Source of the DNA: Streptomyces ferrugineus | GTDB lineage: Bacteria; Actinomycetota; Actinomycetes; Streptomycetales; Streptomycetaceae | Reading direction: 5' to 3' | Length of the DNA stretch: 64,000 bases | NCBI RefSeq assembly: GCF_015160855.1 | Contig: NZ_CP063373.1 | Coordinates: 4,650,001 to 4,714,000 of the forward strand | Shown here: positions 45,022 to 53,359 of the stretch, piece after piece | How positions within the stretch are numbered: the first letter of the stretch is position 1 | Layout: each line of letters opens with the position of its first letter | Position numbers and translations under genes: made by a program | The notes under the pieces: model-generated | What the model was told of the DNA's origin: nothing | Seen by the model: the letters and a program-made list of their open reading frames with translations, nothing else | The model's database searches: none

Positions 45022-46185
45022 TCACCCGCGGCCCACGCCGGGGCGTCCCAGGGCCGCCGCGAGGAGCAGCGCGGTGAGGGCGGTGAGGGTGACGCCCCGC
45101 CAGCCGAGGGCGTCCAGCACAGGTGCGGCGAGTGCGCTGCCGAGGGCGCCGATCGTGAAGTACAGCACGAGGTAGACGCTGCTGAGGCTTCCGGAGCGGC
45201 GGGGGTCGAGGGCGATGATGCGGCTCTGGTTGGCGGCCTGGGCGGCGAAGCAGCCGGCGTCGAACAGGGCGAGCCCGAGTGCCGTGACCGGTGGGCGGCT
45301 CAGACCGGTGGCCAGCAGCGCGGTTCCGGCCGCGGCGGCCAGGACAGCGGCGGTGATCACGGCGCGGGGGGTGTGGCGGTCGGTGAGGCGTCCGCTCAGG
45401 GGGAGGGCGGCGAAGCCGAGGAGCCCGGCCAGGCTGTACAGGCCGATGGCGGTCGGGCCCAGGGAGTGGGGCGGCTCGGCCAGGGCGAGCGCCAGGGCGA
45501 CCCAGACGAGATTGAACGCGAAGTACCACAGGCCGCCGGTGGCCACGGCGCGGCGCAGCGGTGGGTGGTGGCGCAGCAGCGGGGGAAGCGAGGCGAGGGT
45601 GGCGCGGTAGCCGAGGTCGGTGCGGGGACGCTGCCGGGGAAGCAGCGTACGGGCGGCCGCCGCGCAGAGCAGGACGAGGACGGCGAAGACGAGGAGCATC
45701 CGCCGCCACCCGAGGACGTCGGCCAGCGCCCCTCCCACCACCCGGCTGAGCAGGATGCCGGCCGACATGCCGGCGGCCACGGTGGCGACGCCGGTGCCAC
45801 GCCGCCCGGGCCGCGCGTGCCGGCCCGCGATGTTGCCGGCCTGCGCCGCGACACTGGCGGCGGCGCCGATCAGCAGATGGGCGGCCAGGAGCAGGGCCGG
45901 GCCGGACGCGGTGGCGGCGATCCCGAGGGCGGCGGCCAGCGCCGTGAGCTGTGCGGTCACCAGGCGACGCGGGGCGACGTGGTCGATGAGGGGCAGCAGG
46001 AGGGCGAAGCCGGTCATGCAGCCGACGAGCGCGGCCGTCGGCACGAGGCCGATCACGGAGAGGGGCACGCCCAGATCGGCGGCGACGGCCGAGAGCGCGG
46101 GCTGGAGGGCGTAGTTGTTCGCGATCGCCGTGCCGGCTGTGCAGGCGAGGACCAGCGTGCCGCCTCGGGGCAGCGGCCGGGTCAC
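45022..46185 (-). CDS. MFS transporter
   Basis: A 387-residue permease with about 12 hydrophobic segments, of the YnfM/AraJ-like drug-proton antiporter class by overall pattern. The GTG at 46185 overlaps the stop of the XRE-cupin regulator (GTGA), which decides this start over an upstream in-frame alternative. The pair is almost certainly one transcript, with the regulator controlling the pump. Substrate unknown. Confidence 0.88.
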   Translation of the reverse strand: MTRPLPRGGTLVLACTAGTAIANNYALQPALSAVAADLGVPLSVIGLVPTAALVGCMTGFALLLPLIDHVAPRRLVTAQLTALAAALGIAATASGPALLLAAHLLIGAAASVAAQAGNIAGRHARPGRRGTGVATVAAGMSAGILLSRVVGGALADVLGWRRMLLVFAVLVLLCAAAARTLLPRQRPRTDLGYRATLASLPPLLRHHPPLRRAVATGGLWYFAFNLVWVALALALAEPPHSLGPTAIGLYSLAGLLGFAALPLSGRLTDRHTPRAVITAAVLAAAAGTALLATGLSRPPVTALGLALFDAGCFAAQAANQSRIIALDPRRSGSLSSVYLVLYFTIGALGSALAAPVLDALGWRGVTLTALTALLLAAALGRPGVGRG

Positions 46186-46772
46186 GGCTGGGTGCCGCGG
46201 GCGAGGATCACGGCGTAGCGGCACTCGGTGTCGGTGGTGTTGGCGAAGACGCGCTCGGTGGGCTCGCCGAGTTCGATGGTGTCGCCCGCGCCGAGTTCAT
46301 GGACGGCGTCCCCGTCGTGGAAGGTCAGCCGGCCGTCGAGGACCCAGACGACCTGTCGTACGAAGGCGAACGCCGCGGCCGGGTACGGCACCCGGGCACC
46401 GGCCGGCAGACGGATCTCGGCGATCTCGGCGGGGAACCGCGGGCCGGTGATCTGCCGGCGCCGGTAGCCGGTGCCCGGGTCGCGCCACTCGGCCGCGTCG
46501 GTCTGGCGGCGCACACCGGGCCGTGCGTCCGCCTCGTGCGGCGCGCCTTCGGCGAGGGCGAGCAGGGACGCGACGCTGAGCTGGAAGGCGGCCGACAGCT
46601 TGCCGAGGACGACGGCCGTGGGGCTGCTCTCACCGCGCTCGATCCTGCTGATCATCGCCTGGGAGACACCGGAGGCGTCCGCGAGCTGGGCCAGGGTCCA
46701 CCGGCGGCGTTCACGTTCGGTGCGGATCCGGGCCGCGATCCGCCCCACCAGAGGATCTACTATGTTGGACAT
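46182..46772 (-). CDS. XRE-family regulator with C-terminal cupin
   Basis: A 196-residue regulator: helix-turn-helix (about 12-68; LAQLADASGVSQAMISRIERGESSP) and a cupin sensor domain (about 105-190; VVWVLDGRLTFHDGD, LGAGDTIELGEPTERVFAN). Cupin-XRE regulators respond to small polar ligands. The ATG at 46772 lies inside a palindrome that may be its own operator. It precedes and overlaps the MFS gene and diverges from an acetyltransferase gene. Confidence 0.9.
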   Translation of the reverse strand: MSNIVDPLVGRIAARIRTERERRRWTLAQLADASGVSQAMISRIERGESSPTAVVLGKLSAAFQLSVASLLALAEGAPHEADARPGVRRQTDAAEWRDPGTGYRRRQITGPRFPAEIAEIRLPAGARVPYPAAAFAFVRQVVWVLDGRLTFHDGDAVHELGAGDTIELGEPTERVFANTTDTECRYAVILARGTQP

Positions 46773-46784
46773 GAATCCAATATA
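46761..46784. promoter_or_regulatory. Palindromic operator over the XRE start codon
   Basis: TATGTTGGA (46761-46769) and TCCAATATA (46776-46784) are complementary at 8 of 9 positions around a 6-base spacer. The site covers the XRE start and the AT-rich promoter core shared with the divergent acetyltransferase, fitting autoregulation and co-regulation. Confidence 0.55.
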
Positions 46785-46800
46785 TAAGAGGGGTGGTGCT

Positions 46801-47289
46801 GTGACGGTACGCCCGGCACATCTCGGCGACGCCGAGGCCGTCCGCGCGATCCGCAACCACGCGGTCGAGCACTCGACGGCCCTGTGGACCGACACCCCGC
46901 AGTCCCCGGCCGAGGGGGCGGCCTGGCTGTCCACACACATCGAGCGCGGCTCGGCGTTCGTGGCCGACGTGGACGGCGAGGTGGCCGGGTTCGCGGTCTA
47001 CGGCCCGTGGCGGGAGCTGGACGGATACCGCCACACGGTCGAGGACTCGGTCTACGTCCGCGAAGGCCGGCACGGACTCGGCATCGGCTCCGCCCTGCTC
47101 GCAACGCTCGTCACCGCGGCGCGCGAGGCGGGGCACCGGGTCGTCGTCGCCGGTATCGAAGCGGAGAACACCGCGTCGATCCGGCTGCACGAACGGTTCG
47201 GGTTCCGGCATGCCGGCACCCTGCCGGAGGTCGGCACCAAGTTCGGCCGCCGACTCGACCTGGCCCTCATGCGACTGGCTCTGAACTGA
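46801..47289 (+). CDS. GNAT acetyltransferase, phosphinothricin acetyltransferase-like
   Basis: A 162-residue single-domain N-acetyltransferase. It has the family patterns VRPAHLGDAEAVRAIRNHAVEHSTA (N-terminal), SVYVREGRHGLGIGSALLATLV (acetyl-CoA loop) and ENTASIRLHERFGFRHAGTLPEVGTKFGR (C-terminal), typical of the PAT/bar/MddA group that acetylates amino-acid analogues. GTG start with GAGGGG upstream. It is divergent to an XRE-cupin/MFS pair, which suggests a small detoxification unit; the substrate is not known. Confidence 0.88.
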   Translation: MTVRPAHLGDAEAVRAIRNHAVEHSTALWTDTPQSPAEGAAWLSTHIERGSAFVADVDGEVAGFAVYGPWRELDGYRHTVEDSVYVREGRHGLGIGSALLATLVTAAREAGHRVVVAGIEAENTASIRLHERFGFRHAGTLPEVGTKFGRRLDLALMRLALN

Positions 47290-47305
47290 ACCGCCGGCCC
47301 GCCCG

Positions 47306-48157
47306 TCAGCGCATCCAGGCTCGCGTGCCGAACGAGGTGCACGCCCGGGACGCCACCTCGGCGGCGGCCCGCAGGGCCTGGGCGAAGCCCTGTGAGTTCA
47401 GCTCCCGTTGGGCGGCGAGGTGATGGGTCAGGGCGCCGTGCAGAACGTCGCCGGCGCCCAGCGTGTCCGCCACCGGCACGGCGGGCACGTCGACGGTTCC
47501 GCCGCCGTCGGGGCCCGCCCACACGATGGGCCGTTCTCCCCGGGTGACCGCCGCCCAGGCGACCCCGTGCCGGTGGAGGAAGCGCAGGACGTCGGTGGGG
47601 GTGCGGGTGCCCGGCGGATGGAAGTCGGCGGAGCAGACGGCCACGTCGATCCACCCCAGCAGGTTCTGTGTGCCCGGCTTCCAACTGCCCGCGTCCAGGA
47701 CGGTACGGCGCCCGGCGGCGCGCGCGGCGTGAGCGGTCGCCGTGGCCAGCTGCATGTGGTGACCGTCGAGTTGGACGATGTCGCAGGCCGCCACCAGCGC
47801 TCCGAGATCGGCGGGCGGGGCGAGCCGGTGTCCGGTGGCGTTGGTCGAGGCGACGGCACGCTGACCGGTGGCGGCGGTGACCATGATGGAGGACACGGCG
47901 GGAGGGTCGGTCGCGTGGGGCGCGAGGTCCGACACGGTCACGCCCGCCCGGTCCAGGTCGACCGTGACCGCACGGGCCAGCGGGTGGGAGCCGATGGCGC
48001 TGAGCAGCCCGGCGGCGCCGCCCAGGTGGGCGAAGGTCACGGCCGCGTTCGCCGCCGGACCGCCCGCGGCCACGGTCTGTTCGCGGGCCGTGAGCTTCTC
48101 GTCGGGAGCCGGGACATGATCGACGAGCTGGATGACATCCAGGGTGCACAGACCCAC
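47306..48157 (-). CDS. PfkB/ribokinase-family sugar kinase
   Basis: A 283-residue kinase with the first PfkB signature region AAGGPAANAAVTFAHLGG and the C-terminal VADTLGAGDVLHGALTHHL with the catalytic Asp. The GTG at 48157 (VGLCTLDVIQLVDHVP) is chosen because AGAGGG precedes it. It stands alone; the sugar substrate is not deducible. Confidence 0.88.
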   Translation of the reverse strand: MGLCTLDVIQLVDHVPAPDEKLTAREQTVAAGGPAANAAVTFAHLGGAAGLLSAIGSHPLARAVTVDLDRAGVTVSDLAPHATDPPAVSSIMVTAATGQRAVASTNATGHRLAPPADLGALVAACDIVQLDGHHMQLATATAHAARAAGRRTVLDAGSWKPGTQNLLGWIDVAVCSADFHPPGTRTPTDVLRFLHRHGVAWAAVTRGERPIVWAGPDGGGTVDVPAVPVADTLGAGDVLHGALTHHLAAQRELNSQGFAQALRAAAEVASRACTSFGTRAWMR

Positions 48158-48305
48158 GAAGAGCCCTCTTCTCGCGCCTGATCGCACCGAGGCGCACCTC
48201 CTCTCGCCCCCACCCCCTGTCCGACCGGTCCCCTCAACCGTGCCCACCCGGACCGGTCAGGAATCGAGAAGCCCCGGCCGCCCGGTCGCCCCTAGCGTGA
48301 CGTGC

Positions 48306-48953
48306 ATGGCAACCACGACATCCACCCAGTCCCTCGCATCCGTCACCCTCGAGGTCACCGACCCCGAGGCCGCCCGCCGCTTCTACACCGCCTTCGGCGT
48401 AAACGAGCACATCGACCTACGCGCCGCCGAGGCGCAGTCCACCGGATTCCGCGGCTTCACCCTGGCACTCACGGTGTCCCGGCCGGCCACCGTCGACGGC
48501 TTCCTCGCCGCCGCCGTGGACGCCGGCGCCACGGTGCTGAAGCCCGCCGCGAAGTCGCTGTGGGGCTACGGCGGGGTCGTCCGGGCGCCGGACGGCACGA
48601 TCTGGAAGGTCGCGACCCCGGCGAAGAAGGACACCGGTCCCGCCACCCGCGAGATCGACGAGATCCTCCTGCTGCTGGGCGTCGCGGACGTGAAGGCCAG
48701 CAGGCAGTTCTACGTCGCCCGGGGCCTGACCGTGGCCCGGAGCTTCGGCGGCAAGTACACCGAGTTCGCCGCCGACGGCTCCAGCCCCGTCAAGCTGGCC
48801 CTGTACAAGCGCCGCGGCCTGGCCAAGGACCTCGGCGTCGCCGACGAGGGCAACGGCGCGCACCACATCGTCCTCGGCAGCACCGTCGACGCCTTCACCG
48901 ACCCGGACGGCTTCACCTGGGAGCCCACGACGTCACTCCTGCCCACGAAGTAG
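48306..48953 (+). CDS. VOC-family (glyoxalase/dioxygenase superfamily) protein
   Basis: A 215-residue protein with two vicinal-oxygen-chelate modules (ASVTLEVTDPEAARRFYTAFGV and the partner module IDEILLLLGVADVKASRQFYVARGL), each ending in a typical PDGxxWxxx strand. Such folds give glyoxalases, fosfomycin-type resistance proteins and binding proteins. The ATG has no ribosome binding site; TAGCGT about eight bases upstream suggests a leaderless transcript. Function unassigned. Confidence 0.85.
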   Translation: MATTTSTQSLASVTLEVTDPEAARRFYTAFGVNEHIDLRAAEAQSTGFRGFTLALTVSRPATVDGFLAAAVDAGATVLKPAAKSLWGYGGVVRAPDGTIWKVATPAKKDTGPATREIDEILLLLGVADVKASRQFYVARGLTVARSFGGKYTEFAADGSSPVKLALYKRRGLAKDLGVADEGNGAHHIVLGSTVDAFTDPDGFTWEPTTSLLPTK

Positions 48954-48978
48954 ACCGCGGCTGCCACGGCGACGGTGC

Positions 48979-49230
48979 TCAGGTCTCGACAGCGCCCTCC
49001 GGACGACGCACACCAGGGGGCTCCCCGCGGATGAAGCGTGACACGACACGGAGGCCCCGCTCAGTCCGCCGGGTCACGGGTCGGCCGGCGCGGAGTTCCT
49101 CCCGGGTTCGGGCACGCTTGATCTTGCCGCTGGTGGTGCGGGGCAGGCTCATCGGGCCGACGACCCGGACGGCGAGGCGCGGTTCCGGTCCAGGCTCTTG
49201 CGCCACCACCACCGACGGCGACGGCCCGTA
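48979..49230 (-). pseudogene. Acyl-AMP ligase C-terminal remnant
   Basis: About 75 codons carry the very end of an acyl-AMP or acyl-CoA ligase: a short beta segment followed by LPRTTSGKIKRARTREELRAG, the A10-like motif containing the catalytic Lys. Everything upstream is missing and the adjacent sequence belongs to the YCII gene on the other strand. A fatty acyl-AMP ligase is most likely from the PRTTSGK form. Confidence 0.6.
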
Positions 49231-49311
49231 TCCGCTCCCGCCCGTCGGGACATACGGATCGAGGTGCCACCCCAGGAAATGACTGCGGATCGTGCCACAA
49301 AGGGTGAGGCA

Positions 49312-49881
49312 ATGGCCCAGACTGCGGGGATGGAGTTCTTCTGCTACCACCGCGATCGGTCCGACTCGCTGCCCCTGCGCGAGAAGCTGGGGGAGGAGCA
49401 CTGGTCGTACATGGACCTGTTCACCGAGCAGTTGATCGCGCGGGGCCCGACCTTCGCGGCGGACGGTGAGACGCCGACCGGCAGTGTGCACATCGTCGAC
49501 CTGCCCGACCCCGCCGCGGCCCGCGCGTTCGCCTTCGACGAGCCCAACTACCAGGCCGGCGTGTACCGGGACGTGCTGCTGCGCCGCTGGCGCAACCTGC
49601 TCGGACGCACCATGTGGGACTTCCCCGGCGGCAGCGGCAGCGGCGGCGACCGGTATCTGGTGCTGGGCCTCGGCCCGGAGCGAACCGACGGCCCGACCGA
49701 GCCGCCGGCCGGCGAGGACCTCATCGCGTACGGGCCGCTGCTGTCCGACGACGGCACCGCCTGGCTCGGTACGGCGGCGCTGGTCAGGGCGCCGGACGCG
49801 GCGACCGCACGTGCCGTGCTGGCGCCCCACCGGTACGCCCATGTCGAGGTCCACGCCTGGGAGTTCGGCGGGCGACGCTGA
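49312..49881 (+). CDS. YCII-related protein
   Basis: A 189-residue protein with two copies of the YCII fold (MEFFCYHRDRSDSLPLRE and DRYLVLGLGPERTD as strand starts), a dimeric alpha-beta barrel seen in small dehydrochlorinases and decarboxylases. Conserved His and Asp residues (RDRSD, EEHWSYMD) may be catalytic, but activity is unknown. ATG at 49312 has AAGGGTGAGG directly upstream. Confidence 0.78.
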   Translation: MAQTAGMEFFCYHRDRSDSLPLREKLGEEHWSYMDLFTEQLIARGPTFAADGETPTGSVHIVDLPDPAAARAFAFDEPNYQAGVYRDVLLRRWRNLLGRTMWDFPGGSGSGGDRYLVLGLGPERTDGPTEPPAGEDLIAYGPLLSDDGTAWLGTAALVRAPDAATARAVLAPHRYAHVEVHAWEFGGRR

Positions 49882-49887
49882 GGCGGG

Positions 49888-49911
49888 GGGAGCGCCGGCA
49901 CCGGCGCTCCC
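49888..49911. terminator. Bidirectional terminator between YCII and P450 genes
   Basis: A 10-bp perfect stem (49888-49897 with 49902-49911) and a 4-base loop lie between two convergent stops (49881 and 49916). Confidence 0.75.
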
Positions 49912-49915
49912 GAAG

Positions 49916-51247
49916 TCACCCGAGGGGCGGTCGCAGGGTCGCCGGAGTCGGACCGTCCGGGCGCACGGTGATGCCGTACTTCGCCTTCTCGGGCGTGGCG
50001 GAGAAGGCCACGGTGTGGGCCGGCAGCAGATGCTCGAGCAGGACGGTCGACTCCCGCAGCGCGAACTGCATCCCGAGGCAGGCGCGCGGACCGATGCCGA
50101 AGGGGAGATAGGCACCCGTGTGACTCGGCCGACCGTTCGGGGTGAGGAAGCGCCGCGGGTCGAACCGCTCGGGATCCGGCCACAGTTCGGGATCGCGGTG
50201 CGTGAGATAGGGGCAGACCAGGATGTCGGTGCCGGCCTCGACGGTGTGGCCGGCGAGCGTGTCGTCCTCGGCGGCGTGGCGGGGCAGGACCCAGGCGGAC
50301 GGGTAGAGCCGGAGCGTCTCGTGGACCAGCGCCTGAATGGCCTGACGGCGCTGGTCGGAGCCCTCGCCGCCGGCGGCGAGAGCCTGTTCACGCGCGCCGG
50401 GGTACTGATCGAGCAACAGATACAGCCAGGTCAGGGTGTTGGCTGTGGTCTCATGCCCGGCCGCGAGCAGGGTGACCAGCTCATCGCGGATCAGCCCGTC
50501 GGTGTACTCGGGCCGCTCGGCGGCGGCGTCGATCAGGACACGCAGCAGCCCCGGGCCGTCGGGGCCGACCTCCCCGCCGCGGGCGGCCTCGATCGCGTGC
50601 CGGGCGACCGCGTCGATCCGGGCCAGATCGGCGGCCACGGCTTCCCTCGCGTCCTCGGCATCGGCGGGCAGCGTCGGAAGGGCGGCACCCACGGCCTCCA
50701 CGGCCGTCAGTTCGCGCTGGGTGTCGTCGTCGAGGGGATGACCGGTGAGCGAACGCCAGATGACGTCCAGGGCGAAGCGCTGCATCTCCCGCCCGACGTC
50801 CAGAACCTGCCCGGTCCGCGCGTACGCCGCCCAGCGCTCGGCGGTGACCCGGGCCGCCTCGACGATCCGGGCGTCGTAGCGGCGCATCCCGGTGCCGGTG
50901 AACTGGGACTGAAGCAGCCGCCGTTGCCGCTTCCACGCCTCACCCTCGGCCGACAGGACGCCGTCGCCGACCAGCAGCCGTGCGCGGTGGGACCGCTTGA
51001 CGTACTGCTCCGGGTGGCGGGCGAGCACATGCTGAACGGCGTGCGGCTCGGTCACGAGAACGGTCCGGGCGGGCCCGAGCCGGAAAGCGGCGACGCCACC
51101 GACCCGCTCACGCACCAACGCCAGGAGTTCGACCAGTTCACCTCCCCGCGCATGCCACCGCTTCACGAGCTCGGGCTCGACTTCGGGAACCGGCCGGGCC
51201 GTTCCGGAAGCGTGTGGGAGGGAGCCGAGACCGGCTTCGGTGTCCAT
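49916..51247 (-). CDS. Cytochrome P450
   Basis: A 443-residue P450 monooxygenase. The oxygen-binding I-helix is AGHETTANTL, the K-helix ExxR is ETLR, and the heme-binding loop is FGIGPRACLG with the Cys thiolate ligand. The N-terminus lacks a membrane anchor. It resembles the terpene/lipid-type P450s of Streptomyces (PVPEVEPELVKRW), but substrate is not predictable. Start ATG at 51247 with AAGGA upstream; the longer frame is not coding. No ferredoxin gene is adjacent; electrons would come from proteins such as the reductase at 15.9 kb. Confidence 0.92.
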   Translation of the reverse strand: MDTEAGLGSLPHASGTARPVPEVEPELVKRWHARGGELVELLALVRERVGGVAAFRLGPARTVLVTEPHAVQHVLARHPEQYVKRSHRARLLVGDGVLSAEGEAWKRQRRLLQSQFTGTGMRRYDARIVEAARVTAERWAAYARTGQVLDVGREMQRFALDVIWRSLTGHPLDDDTQRELTAVEAVGAALPTLPADAEDAREAVAADLARIDAVARHAIEAARGGEVGPDGPGLLRVLIDAAAERPEYTDGLIRDELVTLLAAGHETTANTLTWLYLLLDQYPGAREQALAAGGEGSDQRRQAIQALVHETLRLYPSAWVLPRHAAEDDTLAGHTVEAGTDILVCPYLTHRDPELWPDPERFDPRRFLTPNGRPSHTGAYLPFGIGPRACLGMQFALRESTVLLEHLLPAHTVAFSATPEKAKYGITVRPDGPTPATLRPPLG

Positions 51248-51416
51248 GGTCGTTGTTCCTTCTCGAGGTCGGCCGCGGGGTGCTGCTGCATCGGACTGTA
51301 CGGGAGGAGCAGGCGCATTTGGTGACAGTCCGCCAGGGCCAACCCCGTAGCGCGCGGGGGCCTTTCTCACGCCACGCCACCCGAGGGGATGCGCTCGCGC
51401 TCGTCGATCGGTGAGC

Positions 51417-52391
51417 ATGGCGGACATGGCCTTGTCGACGGAGTTCACGGAACTGTTCGGTGTGCAGCACCCGATCGCTCTGGCCCCGATGGGCGGGTCG
51501 GCCGGAGGCGCCCTGACGGCCGCGGTCTCACGCGGCGGTGGCCTCGGACTGCTGGGCAGCGGCAACGGTGACGAGGGCTGGCTGGCCCGCGAGTTGCCCG
51601 TCCTGGCCGCGGAGTGCGCCGGGAAGCCGTGGGGCATCGGCTTTCAGACGTGGGCGATCGACGACGGCGTGGTCGGGCGGGCGCTGGAGCACGACCCGGC
51701 GGCGATGATGCTCTCCTTCGGCGACCCGAGCCCCTTCGCGGAACGCGTCCGCGACTCGGGCACGGCGCTGATCCTTCAGGTCACCGACCTGGAGGAGGCC
51801 CGCAGGGCAGTGGATCTCGGCGCCGACGTGATCGTGGCGCAGGGCACCGAGGCCGGCGGTCACGGGTCCGGGCACGGGCGATCGACGCTGCCGTTCGTGC
51901 CGGTCGTGGTGGACCTGGCGGCGCCGGTGCCGGTGCTGGCGGCCGGCGGTGTCGCCGACGGGCGTGGCGTGGCGGCGGCCCTGGCGCTGGGGGCGGCCGG
52001 CGCGTTGCTCGGCACCCGCTTCCAGGCCACGGCCGAGGCCCTGGTGGCCCCCGCGACGGCCCAGGCGATCGTGGCGGGGCGCGGGGAGGACACCGAGCGC
52101 AACAGGGTGCTGGACATCGCCCGCGCATCGCGCTGGCCCGCCAAGTACACCGCCCGCACCCTCGGCCACCCCTTCCTCGACGCATGGCGGGACCGGGAGG
52201 ACGAACTCGCTGCCGCCCCGCACGCCCGGCAGGCGTACCGCGACGCCGTCGCCCAGGGCACCATCCCCGCGTTGCCGCAGTGGGCCGGCGAGGCGATCGA
52301 CCTCATCACCGACCTGCCGTCCGCGGCGGACCTGGTCGGCAGGTTGGCGGCACAGGCCGAGGAGGCACTGTCCCGAGCCGGCAGCCGCTGA
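51417..52391 (+). CDS. Nitronate monooxygenase family FMN enzyme
   Basis: A 324-residue TIM-barrel FMN protein of the nitronate monooxygenase/2-nitropropane dioxygenase family. N-terminal PIALAPMGGSAGG, the catalytic His region QGTEAGGHGSGHG, and the FMN phosphate loop VLAAGGVADG plus GALLGTRF. It oxidises alkyl nitronates, often as detoxification. Two close in-frame starts (51411 GTG and 51426 ATG) are possible. It diverges from the P450 gene. Confidence 0.9.
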   Translation: MADMALSTEFTELFGVQHPIALAPMGGSAGGALTAAVSRGGGLGLLGSGNGDEGWLARELPVLAAECAGKPWGIGFQTWAIDDGVVGRALEHDPAAMMLSFGDPSPFAERVRDSGTALILQVTDLEEARRAVDLGADVIVAQGTEAGGHGSGHGRSTLPFVPVVVDLAAPVPVLAAGGVADGRGVAAALALGAAGALLGTRFQATAEALVAPATAQAIVAGRGEDTERNRVLDIARASRWPAKYTARTLGHPFLDAWRDREDELAAAPHARQAYRDAVAQGTIPALPQWAGEAIDLITDLPSAADLVGRLAAQAEEALSRAGSR

Positions 52392-52423
52392 CTTGGAGCT
52401 TCCGGGCCCCCTCCCCGGAACCG

Positions 52424-52645
52424 CTACCGGAATCCAGTCGCGGCGCATCGGCCTTCAGGCAGACCATGCCCGCCGTCCGGAAGCGGTCCGGTTCCGGTTT
52501 CGTCAGCCACCGGCACCGCGTCCTCGTCGCGCAGATCCTCCAGCACAAGCTCACGCGCGTCATCACGCACACGGTCGGCATCCCGCCTGGCCCGGCCGAG
52601 CAGGTGCTGCACGCCGTCCGGACTCCTCTCCCCGGCCCATGAGGA
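52424..52645 (-). pseudogene. IS701-type transposase remnant
   Basis: The minus strand encodes a fragment matching an IS701-family transposase around its first catalytic Asp: PDGVQHLLGRARRDADRV, then RDDARELVLEDL, then ADETG, where functional proteins have the pattern VxDETGF. Only this roughly 70-residue segment remains; no inverted repeats or the DDE remainder were seen. This explains the otherwise empty stretch between 52391 and 52738. Confidence 0.6.
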
Positions 52646-52737
52646 CCTCGAACGCCTGTCGTGCTGTCGAGTCCGCATCCGCCACACGCTTCCTGCGTGA
52701 GCGATGAGTGTGGGCGGCGGATCGGGTCTGCCCTGGT

Positions 52738-53355
52738 ATGACTCGAATCATCGCTGACATCTCGGTCTCTCTCGACGGCTTCGTCACCGGGCCCGACCCC
52801 GGCCCGCTCAACGGCCTGGGCACCGGCGGCGAGGCCCTGCACACGTGGGCGTTTTCCGACGACCCCGACGACCGCCGGGTCCTGCGCGAGGGGACCTCCC
52901 GCTCGGGCGCCGTCGTCCTCGGCCGCCACCTCTTCGACGTGGTCGACGGGCCGAGAGGCTGGGACGACAGCGTCGGCTACGGCGCAGGCGAGGTCGGCAC
53001 GCCCGCGTTCGTCGTCGTGACGAGCTCGCCGCCGGAGTCGGTGCGGACGACCAACCTCGACTGGACGTTCGTCACCACCGGACTGCCCGACGCCGTCACC
53101 GCCGCGCGCGAGCGAGCCGAGGCGGCGTCGTCGGCCGGCGGCAAGGACCTCGACGTCATCCTCATGGGCGGGGGCGCCACGGTCGGCTCGGCGCTCGACG
53201 CCGGGCTGGTCGACGCGCTGACGCTGCACCTCGCGCCCGTCGTGCTGGGCTCCGGGACAGCACTGTTCACCAGTGGAGCGCCGCGCACGCTGGTGCAGCG
53301 GAGCGTGATCGCGACATCCACCGCGACACACCTGACCTACGACGTCCTGGGGTGA
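52738..53355 (+). CDS. Dihydrofolate-reductase-fold protein (RibD C-terminal type)
   Basis: A 205-residue NADPH-dependent reductase of the RibD/DHFR-like family: ISVSLDGFVTGPDP at the N-terminus, GAVVLGRHLFDV in the middle, and VILMGGGATVGSALDAGLVDAL near the nucleotide site. Members reduce pteridine- or riboflavin-like compounds; the true substrate is unknown. It ends 4 bases before the hydrolase-like gene, so the two are co-transcribed. Confidence 0.9.
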   Translation: MTRIIADISVSLDGFVTGPDPGPLNGLGTGGEALHTWAFSDDPDDRRVLREGTSRSGAVVLGRHLFDVVDGPRGWDDSVGYGAGEVGTPAFVVVTSSPPESVRTTNLDWTFVTTGLPDAVTAARERAEAASSAGGKDLDVILMGGGATVGSALDAGLVDALTLHLAPVVLGSGTALFTSGAPRTLVQRSVIATSTATHLTYDVLG

Positions 53356-53359
53356 CCCG

